Source of the DNA: Chitinophaga niastensis
GTDB lineage: Bacteria; Bacteroidota; Bacteroidia; Chitinophagales; Chitinophagaceae
DNA length: 64,000 bases
Assembly: GCF_003014755.1 (NCBI RefSeq)
Contig: NZ_PYAW01000011.1
Location: 43,928 to 107,927 of the forward strand
Direction of reading: 5' to 3'
In this document: piece by piece, positions 1-8,597 of the stretch
Layout: every line of letters starts with the position of its first letter
Numbering within the stretch: position 1 is the stretch's first letter
Made by a program: the position numbers and the translations under genes
The notes under the pieces: generated by a model
The model's input: the letters and a program-made list of their open reading frames with translations, nothing else
What the model was told of the DNA's origin: nothing
Databases searched by the model: none

Positions 1-239
1 GCGACATTGTCGGTGACCTGGTATGCCAGAGCGCTGATATCCTGGGAAAAGTAACCGGCATTATTAAAGTGGAAGAATTGCTGTTCCTGAAAGGAAATGC
101 GTTGGTAAATGGCGATATTTACACCAACCATTTTGAAATGGAGCCGAGTGTTAAATTCAATGGCCGTTGCTATATGGATGAACAGCAACCGGCAGATAAT
201 CACAAACATGGAAAATCCGTCCTCCAGGAAGCCGAATAA
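1..239 (+). CDS. Bactofilin, C-terminal part (cut by window start)
   Basis: An open frame runs in from the window edge (first full codon at base 3) and stops at TAA 237-239. The visible 78 residues show the repeating G-D-[LI]-x-G pattern of a bactofilin (polymer-forming cytoskeletal) beta-helix, for example DIVGDLVCQSADILG and later LVNGDIYTNHFEME, then a short polar tail. Bactofilins self-assemble into filaments at the inner face of the membrane. The last 32 bases overlap the next gene, so the two are probably co-transcribed. The N-terminus lies outside the window. Family call is by pattern only. Confidence 0.75.
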   Translation, partial: DIVGDLVCQSADILGKVTGIIKVEELLFLKGNALVNGDIYTNHFEMEPSVKFNGRCYMDEQQPADNHKHGKSVLQEAE

Positions 240-432
240 TCGTAATCCATTATTACGATATGCCGGGCTAGCTTTTCAAATGATGGCCACATTGGGTTTG
301 GCAGTGTTTGCAGGGTATAAATTAGACCAGCGGACCGGCTGGCGGTTCCCTGTATTCCTGATCATTTTTTCTTTAGTTGCTTTAGCCCTACTTTTGTGGC
401 AAATTATAAAAGATACCCGACGGCATGAGTGA
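208..432 (+). CDS. AtpZ/AtpI-like small membrane protein
   Basis: This 74-residue protein has two membrane segments (about residues 17-35 and 47-65) joined by a short loop containing GYKLDQRTG, the layout of AtpZ/AtpI-type accessory proteins that help assemble the ATP synthase c-ring or carry Mg/Ca. I chose the ATG at 208 because it lies inside the end of the bactofilin gene, where a short protein of the usual size begins. An in-frame start at 109 would add a stretch that is only a shadow of the bactofilin frame. The stop overlaps the next start by 8 bases. No F1Fo subunit genes follow here, which is unusual. Confidence 0.7.
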   Translation: MENPSSRKPNNRNPLLRYAGLAFQMMATLGLAVFAGYKLDQRTGWRFPVFLIIFSLVALALLLWQIIKDTRRHE

Positions 433-811
433 TAGATTTTTTATCAGATTATTTTCCCTTTTTGGAATTTTAAACGGACTTATTATAGTGTTCAAACCCA
501 GGTTACTGGACCTTGATGTACATATTTATGTGCTCATGGCCGGCAACCTGGCCTTGGCATTAATATCCCTTGTTTCCTATATCATGGGCCGCCAGGGGCT
601 CGCATCTCCCAATCATAATGCATTTATCCGGGCCGTTTATGGCTCCACGCTGAGCAAACTACTGCTCTCTGTTGTAGGTATTGCTACTTATGTATTCATT
701 TACAGGCCTAATGTCAGCAAGCTTACTATTTTCATGTTACTGTTCCTGTACCTGGTTTACACCATATTTGAAACTTATAGCCTGTTCCGGCTAACGAGGT
801 TAAAAAAATAA
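425..811 (+). CDS. Hypothetical four-helix membrane protein
   Basis: The 128-residue product is almost entirely hydrophobic, with four likely membrane helices (roughly residues 5-24, 32-55, 68-92 and 98-122) and short basic connections. I do not recognise a family with certainty. Its position directly after an AtpZ-like gene, overlapping it by 8 bases, matches the small membrane protein that often sits between atpI/atpZ and atpB in Bacteroidota, so a role near ATP synthase assembly is a reasonable inference. The next gene starts 5 bases after its stop. Confidence 0.6.
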   Translation: MSDRFFIRLFSLFGILNGLIIVFKPRLLDLDVHIYVLMAGNLALALISLVSYIMGRQGLASPNHNAFIRAVYGSTLSKLLLSVVGIATYVFIYRPNVSKLTIFMLLFLYLVYTIFETYSLFRLTRLKK

Positions 812-816
812 TCAGC

Positions 817-1437
817 GTGAAAAAAGAGGCGCCCTTAAATACTTTAGCGTCGTACTTACCCGAAGGTACTTTTGGGCAGGTCATGCATTTTCTCACCACC
901 TATAAGGTGCACCTGACCGTTTCCCGTGAACGCTCCAGTATTCTGGGCGACTACCGTCATCCGGATGGCAGGGGTAAAGGCCACCGGATCAGCATCAACG
1001 GATCACTTAATAAATACGGCTTTCTCCTTACGCTGCTGCACGAAATTGCGCATCTCGTTGCTTATAATAAATACGCCAACCAGGTACCTTCTCACGGAAA
1101 GGAATGGAAACAGGAATACACGGTTATACTACGTGACTTTGTAGGTAAAAACCTGTTGCCGCCAGATGTGGAACTGGCCGTGCGCCAAAGCATGATGAAC
1201 CCGGCTGCCAGCTCCTGCGCTGATGAAGACCTCATGCGCGTACTGAAAAAATACGACCGCCAAAAGGAAAATCACTTCTTTGTAGAACAGGTACCATTAC
1301 ACGGCCTGTTTAAAACTAAAGATGGGCGCATCTTCCGCAGAGGGGAAAAAATAAGAAAACGCTACCGCTGTGAAGAGGTAGCGTCTCATAAAGTTTATCT
1401 TTTTAGTCCTGTTTACGAAGTGGAACTAGCCAGTTAA
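817..1437 (+). CDS. SprT-like zinc metalloprotease domain protein
   Basis: A 206-residue protein starting at GTG 817. Residues near 75 contain LLHEIAHLVAY, a zincin HExxH motif, followed by HGKEWK, which supplies the third ligand region typical of SprT/Spartan domains. The C-terminal part, with RIFRRGEKIRKRYRCEE, looks like the small beta ribbon that follows SprT cores. SprT-like proteins are thought to act on DNA-bound or misfolded proteins; the substrate here is unknown. It sits 5 bases after the preceding membrane protein gene and its end overlaps the convergent M28 gene by 4 bases. Confidence 0.8.
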   Translation: MKKEAPLNTLASYLPEGTFGQVMHFLTTYKVHLTVSRERSSILGDYRHPDGRGKGHRISINGSLNKYGFLLTLLHEIAHLVAYNKYANQVPSHGKEWKQEYTVILRDFVGKNLLPPDVELAVRQSMMNPAASSCADEDLMRVLKKYDRQKENHFFVEQVPLHGLFKTKDGRIFRRGEKIRKRYRCEEVASHKVYLFSPVYEVELAS

Positions 1438-2366
1438 CTCTTCTCACCCACATAATGCAATACCGGAAAAGTCATCGCTTTATCAATCAGTTGTATACCT
1501 AATTGCAGAATGCCCGCTTCTGATACTGCCTGTAACTTAGGTGCGTCGTCTGTTGGCTTATGGTAATCATCATGTCCGCCTGTGTGAAAGAACATCACCG
1601 GCACTCCATGCATATAAAAATTATGATGATCGGATGCCCCTTTGCCAGCAGCATCAGTGAAGTATTTAATACCTGGCTGCTGAACGTCTTTAAAAACAGC
1701 CGGCCATTCTTCTGCACTGCCAAAACCGCCTATACCAATACCTCTTTCCCGATTATAGCGGCCGATCATGTCCATATTGAGCATAAAATGCACTTTATCC
1801 AGCGGCATGAGCGGGTTGGCAGTGTAATACTTTGAACCCTGCAGCCCCAGCTCTTCTCCACCAAAAGCAATAAAGAGGAAATTAAACGGCTCTTTATTTT
1901 TATTCTTCACATAATGACGCGCCAGCTCCAGTAAACCAGCTACACCGGAAGCATTATCATCTGCCCCGTTATGGATCTGTCCTATCGGGTACTTCCCATC
2001 AAACAAACCGGCGGTGCCAAGATGATCATAGTGTGCAGCAATAATTATCGTACGTGCGGCACCGTTATCGAGGTAACCTAACACATTACGGCTGGGAATA
2101 TTTTTATGCGCATTTTTATCAAACGTAAAATCCTGGTAATAGCTGCTGCCATTCACTGTTTGCAGCCCCAGCTTTTTAAACTGCCTGGCCACATAGCGAC
2201 TGGCCTTCATGCCTCCCTTTTCCGCGGTCCCCCTGCCCTTCAGTTTATCTGAGGCGAGATAATTTACAATTTCCTGAATGCGTCCTGCATTCGGTATAGT
2301 GTCCTGTGCATGGGCGCCGGCGTACATTCCTATAGCGCAAATCAATAATAACAGTCTCTTCTTCAT
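1434..2366 (-). CDS. M28 family metallopeptidase, secreted
   Basis: 310 residues with a signal peptide (about 1-20, ending AHAQ). The M28 zinc-binding motifs are all visible in order: AAHYDHLG, NGADDNASG, GGEELGLQGS, NMDMIGR and KGASDHHNFY. The family consists of co-catalytic two-zinc aminopeptidases; a periplasmic or extracellular peptide-trimming role fits the signal peptide. The gene is monocistronic by appearance: the upstream yidC gene is followed by a terminator at 2383-2410, and its 3' end meets the convergent SprT gene. Exact substrate preference cannot be read from sequence. Confidence 0.88.
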   Translation of the reverse strand: MKKRLLLLICAIGMYAGAHAQDTIPNAGRIQEIVNYLASDKLKGRGTAEKGGMKASRYVARQFKKLGLQTVNGSSYYQDFTFDKNAHKNIPSRNVLGYLDNGAARTIIIAAHYDHLGTAGLFDGKYPIGQIHNGADDNASGVAGLLELARHYVKNKNKEPFNFLFIAFGGEELGLQGSKYYTANPLMPLDKVHFMLNMDMIGRYNRERGIGIGGFGSAEEWPAVFKDVQQPGIKYFTDAAGKGASDHHNFYMHGVPVMFFHTGGHDDYHKPTDDAPKLQAVSEAGILQLGIQLIDKAMTFPVLHYVGEKS

Positions 2367-2382
2367 ATCTGGTCAAAAATAG

Positions 2383-2410
2383 AGAAGGCTTCCCAATGAG
2401 GAAGCCTTCT
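2383..2410 (-). terminator. Rho-independent terminator after yidC
   Basis: An 11-bp perfect stem (AGAAGGCTTCC paired with GGAAGCCTTCT) with a 6-base loop, followed on the minus strand by CTATTTTTG. It lies between the yidC stop and the start of the M28 gene, so it most likely ends the yidC transcript. Confidence 0.75.
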
Positions 2411-2449
2411 GCTAAAAATTATGTTTGAATTGTTCAGATTGTATTAATC

Positions 2450-4300
2450 TTATTTTTTCCCTTTCTGCGATGCCTGCTGTCGTTGCTGGACTTCTTCCAG
2501 CTTCTCCTGCCATTTGGATTTGCTCTTGGGTTTCTTTTTGTTTTCCTGGATCTGTGCGTGAATCTTATCGTGGTTAATGATGAACTTCTGGATCACAAAC
2601 TGCAACAGGATACTGATCACGTTGGACAGGAAGTAGTAGAAGGTCAGTGCCGCAGCCAAACGGTTAAAGATACCCAGCAACATTACCGGCATCATGTAAG
2701 GCATGTACTTCATCACGGGATTGCTCTGATCAGTCATTCCACGGTTGTAGAAGGCCAGGATCAAGCTGGTAACAGTCATGAGGATGGTGAACAAACTCAC
2801 GTGATTACCATAAAAAGGTACGTTGAACGGTAAGCTCAGGATAGAATCATAGGTAGATAAATCCTTCGCCCACAGGAAACTTTCCTGACGCAGCTCAATG
2901 GAAGATGGGAAGAAGCTGTACATCGCTACCAGGATAGGCAGCTGCAGTAAAGCCGGTAAACACCCACCCAGCGGGTTTACACCAGCACTTTTGAACAATT
3001 TCATTTGTTCCACACCAAAACCTTGCTGATCATCACCAAATTTAGCTTTCAGTGCATCAATTTCAGGTTTCAGCACTTTCATTTTAGCCTGAGATACATA
3101 ACTCTGGTAAGTGAAAGGCGCTATCAGCAAACGTATAAAGAGTGTCAGTAAGATGATGATAATACCGTAATTGTGGATAAATCCACTCAGGAAGTTAAAC
3201 ACCGGAATGATAACAGCGATGTTAACATACTTCACAAAGGCAAAAATACCAGTGCCCAGCGGGATGATCTTCTGCAATCCGATATCAAAAGAATGCAGTG
3301 TTTTATAATGGTTAGGGCCATAATAAATTTCTATCGGGAAAGAGAAATCATTAGCGCGGTTGTACGGAATTTGTATAGTGGTAAATGTTTGTCCCACGAT
3401 GTTAGCACTTTCCGGTACTTTGGTATTTACATCTGCGTTATTGAAATTATCTTTTTTAGCGATCAGCGTGGTATTGAAGAACTGCTGTTTTACGCTCACC
3501 CATTTCAGTTTGTTATCCAGTTTTTCGTGGCTGGTACGGTTCAGGGTGAAGTAATCATGCTTGTCGTGCTCGTACATGTAGTGCACCTGGTTGTTCAGGC
3601 GCTCGTTCTGCATATCATGTTCCTGTTTGTCGTCCTGCGCGTTCCACTGTAAGGCCAGGTAGTTTTGATTACCCGGAAGCATTGTTTGCAAACCAACTGC
3701 GTGAATGGTATAATCCACTACGTAGCTGCCTGGTTTCAGGGAATAGGTAAATTCCAGGTAAGCAGCCGGATTGCTGGTATTGAGGCGATAGGAGATAGTT
3801 TTAACACCACCTGCTAATTCCTGTGGTTGTCCGGCTGTAAAGAACAGATCAGCACTATTCAGTACTTTGGTAGGACTGGCAGGTACTTCTATAGAGAGGC
3901 GGTTAAATGAGCCTTGCAGCAACATTAAAGGAGCCCCGTCGTATGTTTTATATTGTTTCAGCTGTACGCTGGATGGTTGTCCACCCTGGTTGGAGAAAGC
4001 GATTTTCACCACATCGTTTTCCAGTGTTGTTGTTTGCACCGAACCGGTAGCTGCTGCTGCAAATGCGCCAAATTCTCCCGTAAGCTGTGCCTGATGGGCT
4101 GAATCAAGCTTGCCACCTGCTGCCGCAGTAGCGAGGCTCACAGTATCTGCAATAGGTGTTTTAGGCTGATTAAGCGCTGCGATGGAATCTTGCCGGGCTT
4201 TCTCCTTTGCGGCACCTGCCTGTTGCTTCTGATTGAAGAATATATATCCTACCAACAGAACGCCCAACAGTAAGAACCCAATGACCGAATTTCTATCCAT
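2450..4300 (-). CDS. yidC: Membrane protein insertase YidC
   Basis: The product inserts proteins into the inner membrane, alone or with SecYEG. The protein (616 residues from the chosen start) begins MDRNSVIGF with an N-terminal membrane anchor, then a large periplasmic domain (to about residue 365), then the five-helix Oxa1/YidC core beginning near NYGIIIILLTLFIRLLIAP, which carries the groove arginine. It ends in a long Lys/Gln-rich tail (KKPKSKSK..., QQASQKGKK), as is common in this phylum and in line with ribosome contact. The conserved MDRN start at 4300 is preferred to an ATG three codons upstream. Expressed from its own promoter (4325-4332). Confidence 0.95.
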   Translation of the reverse strand: MDRNSVIGFLLLGVLLVGYIFFNQKQQAGAAKEKARQDSIAALNQPKTPIADTVSLATAAAGGKLDSAHQAQLTGEFGAFAAAATGSVQTTTLENDVVKIAFSNQGGQPSSVQLKQYKTYDGAPLMLLQGSFNRLSIEVPASPTKVLNSADLFFTAGQPQELAGGVKTISYRLNTSNPAAYLEFTYSLKPGSYVVDYTIHAVGLQTMLPGNQNYLALQWNAQDDKQEHDMQNERLNNQVHYMYEHDKHDYFTLNRTSHEKLDNKLKWVSVKQQFFNTTLIAKKDNFNNADVNTKVPESANIVGQTFTTIQIPYNRANDFSFPIEIYYGPNHYKTLHSFDIGLQKIIPLGTGIFAFVKYVNIAVIIPVFNFLSGFIHNYGIIIILLTLFIRLLIAPFTYQSYVSQAKMKVLKPEIDALKAKFGDDQQGFGVEQMKLFKSAGVNPLGGCLPALLQLPILVAMYSFFPSSIELRQESFLWAKDLSTYDSILSLPFNVPFYGNHVSLFTILMTVTSLILAFYNRGMTDQSNPVMKYMPYMMPVMLLGIFNRLAAALTFYYFLSNVISILLQFVIQKFIINHDKIHAQIQENKKKPKSKSKWQEKLEEVQQRQQASQKGKK

Positions 4301-4324
4301 GAAATGCAATTAAAATTTAGGCAG

Positions 4325-4332
4325 CAAAGGTA
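4325..4332 (-). promoter_or_regulatory. -7 promoter element of yidC
   Basis: On the minus strand the sequence TACCTTTG fits the Bacteroidota TAnnTTTG -7 box, about 25 bases upstream of the yidC start. The -33 region is weak. Confidence 0.5.
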
Positions 4333-4455
4333 AGCATGATTTTATGAATTGAACACGCTTTTTAGGTGAAACCGCTGTTAATTGCGGGGAAAATGATAAA
4401 TAAGTAAAACAAATACGTAATATACTGACAATCAATACTAAAATTATCTTTCCCA

Positions 4456-4572
4456 GGATTAGGCAGATTGCACTGATTTTGCTGATTTTTAATCTTTTTG
4501 ATTTAGAAGATGATTAAAAAAGATTAGCGAAGATAAAAGCGGCTAATTCCGCTTCGATCTTCGCTTTAATTA
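4456..4572. repeat. Diverged copy of the GATTAGGC-type intergenic repeat
   Basis: This stretch shares a succession of words (GGATTAGGC, then GATT..ACTGATTTT, then AAAAAGATTAGCGAAGA followed by AGCGG) with each arm of the large inverted repeat at 14182-14482. It is shorter and more diverged. Its right part doubles as the pyrG terminator. It appears to be a dispersed intergenic repeat family of this genome. Confidence 0.6.
4526..4565 (-). terminator. Rho-independent terminator of pyrG
   Basis: AGCGAAGAT pairs with ATCTTCGCT and, inside, AAGCGG pairs with CCGCTT around a CTAATT loop. On the minus strand the stem is followed by AATCTTTTTTAATC. It lies just past the pyrG stop codon (4609-4611). 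Confidence 0.75.
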
Positions 4573-4608
4573 TTTATACTAAATGCTAATAGCTAAGCGC
4601 TAATGGCT

Positions 4609-6258
4609 TTATTGCGCTACTTTCTCTTCTGCTATTTTCGCTTTACCATTCTTGCTTTCAGCATATTGCTTAGCTGCTTTGATAAAGGAAACAAAAATAG
4701 GTGCAGGGCTTTCTACCGTACTTTTCAGCTCTGGGTGGAATTGTGATCCCACAAAGAACGGATGACCAGGCAACTCAATGATTTCCACCAGGCCGCTTTC
4801 GGGGTTCTTACCGGAAGCTACCAAACCTGCTGCTTCAAATTGCTGCAGGAAGTCGTTGTTAAATTCATAACGGTGACGGTGTCTTTCGCTGATGGTAGTT
4901 TTACCATAGATTTCCGCTGCTTTGGAAGCTGGTGCCAGTTCGCAGGAATAAGCGCCCAAACGCATGGTACCACCTTTAGCGGTTATTTTCTTCTGCTCTT
5001 CCATGAGATTGATCACCGGATGTGCAGTATCAGGATTCATTTCCACAGAATGCGCATCTTTCCATCCGAGTACATTGCGGGCGTATTCTACCACACTCAT
5101 TTGCATACCCAGACAGATACCGAAGAACGGCAGCAGATTTTCACGGGCATACTGAATAGCTATTATTTTACCTTCAATACCGCGATGACCGAAGCCTGGT
5201 GCTACTAAGAGACCGTCGAGGTTCTTCAGTTTTTCGCATACATTTTCAGGTGTAATATGTTCAGAGTGGATATTTTGTACCACTACCTTGCACTCATTGA
5301 GGGAACCGGCATGTATAAAAGATTCCAGGATGGATTTATAGGCATCCTGCAATTCCACATATTTACCGATCAAACCGATGGTCACTTTGGATTTAGGATA
5401 TTTCAACTTATCCAGGAATTCGCGCCATTTAATCAGTTCCGGTTCTTTTTCTACCGGCAGGTTCAATCTTTTCAGTACTGAAACGTCCAGTTTTTCCCGC
5501 ATCATTTCCAGTGGTACTTCGTAGATAGTAGCCACGTCATTAGCCTCAATTACCGCATCTACCTGTACATTACAGAACAGGGCGATTTTCTTTTTCAGAT
5601 CGCGGTAAAGTGGTTCTTCCGTACGACATACTATGATATCCGGATGTACACCATATTCACTTAACAGGCGTACAGAGTGTTGCGTAGGCTTGGTTTTCAG
5701 CTCTTTAGCTGCGCGCAGATACGGAATGAGTGTAAGATGTACTACCAGGCAATCTTCTTCACCTAACTCCCACTGCAACTGACGAACCGCCTCAATATAA
5801 GGGAGTGATTCAATATCACCCACGGTACCGCCCAGCTCAGTTATCACGATATCGTATTTACCATCTTTGCCCAACAACAGGATACGGCGTTTGATTTCGT
5901 CCGTAATGTGAGGAATTACCTGCACGGTTTTACCGAGGTAGGCACCTTCTCTTTCCTTGTTGATAACAGTTTGATAAATACGGCCAGTAGTAACATTATT
6001 GGCTTGAGATGTAGGCGTATTTAAAAAACGCTCATAGTGCCCAAGATCCAGATCTGTTTCTGCGCCATCTTCCGTTACATAACATTCACCATGTTCATAA
6101 GGGTTTAATGTTCCCGGATCCACATTGATATATGGATCAAATTTCTGAATAGTCACTCTAAAGCCGCGCGCCTGCAATAATTTTGCCAGCGAGGCAGCTA
6201 TAATTCCTTTACCCAAAGAGGAAGTAACACCTCCCGTAACGAAGATATATTTTGCCAT
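4609..6258 (-). CDS. pyrG: CTP synthase PyrG
   Basis: Makes CTP from UTP, ATP and glutamine. At 549 residues it has the usual length. The N-terminal synthetase domain (about 1-270) begins with GGVTSSLGKG, the P-loop-like ATP site, and contains DPGTLNPYEHGE and ELGGTVGDIE. The C-terminal class I amidotransferase domain (about 290-535) carries the nucleophile in GICLGMQ and the His-Glu pair in SQFHPELKS. Monocistronic: its own promoter lies upstream and a strong terminator follows. The last 15 residues form a Lys/Glu-rich tail. Confidence 0.97.
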   Translation of the reverse strand: MAKYIFVTGGVTSSLGKGIIAASLAKLLQARGFRVTIQKFDPYINVDPGTLNPYEHGECYVTEDGAETDLDLGHYERFLNTPTSQANNVTTGRIYQTVINKEREGAYLGKTVQVIPHITDEIKRRILLLGKDGKYDIVITELGGTVGDIESLPYIEAVRQLQWELGEEDCLVVHLTLIPYLRAAKELKTKPTQHSVRLLSEYGVHPDIIVCRTEEPLYRDLKKKIALFCNVQVDAVIEANDVATIYEVPLEMMREKLDVSVLKRLNLPVEKEPELIKWREFLDKLKYPKSKVTIGLIGKYVELQDAYKSILESFIHAGSLNECKVVVQNIHSEHITPENVCEKLKNLDGLLVAPGFGHRGIEGKIIAIQYARENLLPFFGICLGMQMSVVEYARNVLGWKDAHSVEMNPDTAHPVINLMEEQKKITAKGGTMRLGAYSCELAPASKAAEIYGKTTISERHRHRYEFNNDFLQQFEAAGLVASGKNPESGLVEIIELPGHPFFVGSQFHPELKSTVESPAPIFVSFIKAAKQYAESKNGKAKIAEEKVAQ

Positions 6259-6359
6259 AAAAACTAAAATTCAGCTAAAAGTACTTGACCTATAAACGGG
6301 GAAGTGCCGGACTGCGTTTGGTGTAATACCGATCAAGTAAACTACTTCCGAAGGTCATG

Positions 6360-6389
6360 CAAAGTTACACAAATTTGCTTCGCTCCCAA
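6360..6389 (-). promoter_or_regulatory. Promoter of pyrG
   Basis: Minus-strand TTG (6389-6387), 19 bases, then TAACTTTG (6367-6360): a close match to the Bacteroidota -33/-7 promoter. It predicts a transcript start near 6354, about 95 bases before the pyrG ATG. Confidence 0.65.
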
Positions 6390-6566
6390 GTTTTTTACGA
6401 AATGGCTTTATTTATTTGTTAATTTTTCAAGGTTTCTCTTCAGCTCTCATCATTGATCCACAGGGCGTTTTAAAGATTTTTCAAGTACAGGAAATTATTT
6501 GTTAAAAACCTTCATCAAATGCCATCTGTTCTTTCAAATGCTTTCCATCCATAAATATATAAACAG

Positions 6567-6574
6567 TAAATTTG
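6567..6574 (+). promoter_or_regulatory. -7 promoter element of the thioesterase gene
   Basis: TAAATTTG fits TAnnTTTG and lies 20 bases before the ATG at 6594, giving a very short 5' leader. The -33 box is not clear. Confidence 0.55.
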
Positions 6575-6593
6575 CGTCCGAAATACATAAATA

Positions 6594-7118
6594 ATGACTT
6601 TAACGCCTAAGAGAGCACAAGACTCGCTGATACAGATGACTGAACTGGTTTTACCGAATGATACCAATACATTCGGAAACCTGATGGGAGGCCGTTTGAT
6701 GTACTGGATGGACATTGCAGCCGCACTGGCCTGTATGAAACATTGCAGCGCACCGGTGGTAACTGCTTCAGTAGATAACATCTCCTTTGAAAATCCCATT
6801 AAACTGGGCAATGTTGTACATATTGAGTCCAAAGTGAGCCGTGCCTTTAACACTTCTATGGAAGTACACATGAGAGTATGGGGAGAAGATCCGGTACAGC
6901 AATATCGCTATAAGTCCAACGAAGCCTTCATGACTTTTGTGGCGCTGGACCCGAACGGTAACTCCCGGCCGGTACCTGCTATTATCACCGATACAGAAGA
7001 AGAAAAAAAATTATATGAAGGTGCGTTGCGCCGTCGTCAGCTCCGTTTGATCCTGGGAGGAAAAATGAAACCACAGGATGCGGATGAACTGAAAGCATTA
7101 TTTTTTGAGAAGATCTGA
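6594..7118 (+). CDS. Acyl-CoA thioesterase, hotdog fold (YciA/BACH-like)
   Basis: 174 residues. The motif NTFGNLMGGRLMYWMDIAAA is the hallmark of the YciA/BACH class of acyl-CoA thioesterases: the Asn-Gly-Asp region forms the active site across the hotdog dimer. TASVDNISFENPI and the following beta strand are also conserved. The enzyme hydrolyses acyl-CoA to free acid and CoA in the cytoplasm; chain-length preference cannot be told. A single hotdog domain plus a basic C-terminal extension (RRRQLRLILGG) is present. Monocistronic, convergent with the HD gene. Confidence 0.88.
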   Translation: MTLTPKRAQDSLIQMTELVLPNDTNTFGNLMGGRLMYWMDIAAALACMKHCSAPVVTASVDNISFENPIKLGNVVHIESKVSRAFNTSMEVHMRVWGEDPVQQYRYKSNEAFMTFVALDPNGNSRPVPAIITDTEEEKKLYEGALRRRQLRLILGGKMKPQDADELKALFFEKI

Positions 7119-7134
7119 TCCTTTGCGGGAACCG

Positions 7135-7186
7135 CTGATTTTTGCAGACTGTTATTTAAGTACAAATATCTGCCTGCAAAAATCAG
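7135..7186. terminator. Bidirectional hairpin between convergent genes
   Basis: CTGATTTTTGCAG at 7135-7147 is perfectly inverted at 7174-7186 (13 bp, 26-base loop). It lies between the thioesterase stop and the convergent HD-domain gene, so it probably terminates both; no long U-tract is seen. Confidence 0.55.
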
Positions 7187-7204
7187 TAAATGCCTGCATC
7201 TTAA

Positions 7205-7852
7205 TTATATCACTCCTTCCCACTCTTTATAAAATCTATCCAGAAATATTTCCATGAATGCATGTCTTTCGGCTGCCAGTTCCTTGCCGGTGGCAGTATT
7301 CATGCGATCCTTCAATAAAAGCAGCTTCTCATAAAAATGCGTGATAGTTGGTGCAGTGCTATTTTTATATGCTTCTTTTGTCATTTCAAGATTGGGCACT
7401 ACAGCCGGATCGTATAAGGACCTGTTTGTGAATCCACCGTAATTAAATGCGCGGGCAATACCAATGGCACCAATGGCATCCAGCCTGTCTGCGTCCTGCA
7501 CCACTCCCAGTTCAGTGGAATAGAAAACCTTTTCATGATTCCCTCCTTTAAAAGAAATATGACGGATGATATTTTCCACATGTGCAATGATTTCCGGCGA
7601 TACGGCCAGGTTTTGCAGGAAAGCCACCGCTTTTGCAGGGCCAATATTTTCATCGCCATTATGAAATTTGGAATCGGCAATATCGTGCAATAAAGCCCCC
7701 AGTTCCACTACCAAAGGATCTACCGCTTCTTTGGCGGCAATATGTTTTGCCTGTTGCCATACCCGGTAAATATGCCACCAGTCGTGGCCTCCTTCTGCAC
7801 CTGCCAGCTCCTTTTTTACAAATACTACTGTTTCATCTATGATTTGCTGCAT
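7205..7852 (-). CDS. HD-domain phosphohydrolase (YedJ-like)
   Basis: 215 residues from the ATG at 7852, which gives the usual short N-terminus MQQIIDETVVFVK; an in-frame start at 7900 would overlap the divergent gene region and adds an atypical segment. The HD metal ligands are visible: HDWWHIYRV (first His), LGALLHDIAD (HD pair) and VQDADRLDAIGA (last Asp). Such proteins hydrolyse phosphate esters of nucleotides; the precise substrate is unknown. C-terminal helices with LLKDRMNTATG complete the fold. It is divergent from the small barrel-protein gene at 7924. Confidence 0.85.
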   Translation of the reverse strand: MQQIIDETVVFVKKELAGAEGGHDWWHIYRVWQQAKHIAAKEAVDPLVVELGALLHDIADSKFHNGDENIGPAKAVAFLQNLAVSPEIIAHVENIIRHISFKGGNHEKVFYSTELGVVQDADRLDAIGAIGIARAFNYGGFTNRSLYDPAVVPNLEMTKEAYKNSTAPTITHFYEKLLLLKDRMNTATGKELAAERHAFMEIFLDRFYKEWEGVI

Positions 7853-7923
7853 CCCGTAAAGATACACACGGTATGCTATTTGTGGCAATACTCCTGTCAT
7901 TCATTACAATTAAAATCTATAAT

Positions 7924-8244
7924 ATGGGAGTCATTGTTATTGTAGCATACAGGCCCAAAGCCGGGCAGGACGAAATGTTAAAACAACTGGTACAGGCACA
8001 TGTACCGATATTAAGAGGGGAAGGGCTTACCACTGAAAGAGCACCACTGATCCTGCGCACAAAAGACGGCAGCATCCTGGAGATATTTGAATGGAAATCT
8101 ACAGAGTCCATTACCCAGGCACATAATAATAAAATAGTGAATGAGTTATGGGACAAATTTCATACAGCCTGTAACTATATCGCCCCATCACAGATCCCTG
8201 AATTCAAGGATTTGTTTGCTGCCTTTGAGCCGGTTAACTGGTAA
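7924..8244 (+). CDS. Small dimeric alpha/beta-barrel (ABM-like) protein, function unknown
   Basis: 106 residues beginning MGVIVIVAYRPKAGQDEMLK, the first beta strand and helix of an antibiotic-biosynthesis-monooxygenase-like ferredoxin fold; a strand with SILEIFEWKS and a helix with AHNNKIVNELW follow. Enzymes and non-enzymatic proteins share this fold, and no catalytic residue can be assigned. I prefer the ATG at 7924 to one 17 codons upstream, because the upstream segment reads as an unrelated hydrophobic stretch over the divergent promoter region. The stop is immediately followed by the next gene's ATG, so they form a two-gene unit. Confidence 0.65.
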   Translation: MGVIVIVAYRPKAGQDEMLKQLVQAHVPILRGEGLTTERAPLILRTKDGSILEIFEWKSTESITQAHNNKIVNELWDKFHTACNYIAPSQIPEFKDLFAAFEPVNW

Positions 8245-8595
8245 ATGCAAAAAATGATACAGATAAAACGCGTATATGAAAATTATGAAGAAGGTGATGG
8301 CTATCGCGTGCTGGTAGATCGATTGTGGCCACGAGGCATTTCTAAAGCAACCGCGCGCATCGATGAATGGGCAAAAGAAATTGCACCCAGTAACGAATTA
8401 CGCCAATGGTTTAACCATGAACCGGAAAAATTTTCCGCATTCAGGACAAAATATAAACACGAATTACAGGATAAGAAAGACTGGCTGGACGCCATCAGAA
8501 AGAAGACACAACATCAGCGGGTAACCTTGTTGTACGGGGCTAAAGATAAAGAACACAATCAGGCGCAAGTGCTACTGGAGCTATTAAAGAAATAG
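8245..8595 (+). CDS. DUF488 family protein
   Basis: 116 residues. IKRVYENYEEGDGYRVLVDR followed by LWPRGISK is the conserved N-terminal signature of DUF488 (YeaO-like) proteins; DEWAKEIAPSNELRQWFNHEP and LLYGAKDKEHNQA follow as expected. The biochemical function of the family is not established to my knowledge. The start may be the ATG at 8245, which abuts the previous stop, or the ATG at 8254 giving MIQIKRVY. It probably shares a transcript with the upstream alpha/beta-barrel gene. It ends 2 bases from the convergent siroheme gene. Confidence 0.85.
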   Translation: MQKMIQIKRVYENYEEGDGYRVLVDRLWPRGISKATARIDEWAKEIAPSNELRQWFNHEPEKFSAFRTKYKHELQDKKDWLDAIRKKTQHQRVTLLYGAKDKEHNQAQVLLELLKK

Positions 8596-8597
8596 TG

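Larger units (their letters stand above)
6259..6593. other. Divergent intergenic region pyrG / thioesterase
   Basis: 335 bases without a convincing gene. It holds the leftward pyrG promoter and the rightward thioesterase promoter. The pyrG transcript would have an untranslated leader of about 100 bases, containing a weak imperfect repeat (CTACTTCCGAAGG versus a GGGGAAGTGCCGG stretch). I see no peptide or known riboswitch. Confidence 0.5.
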
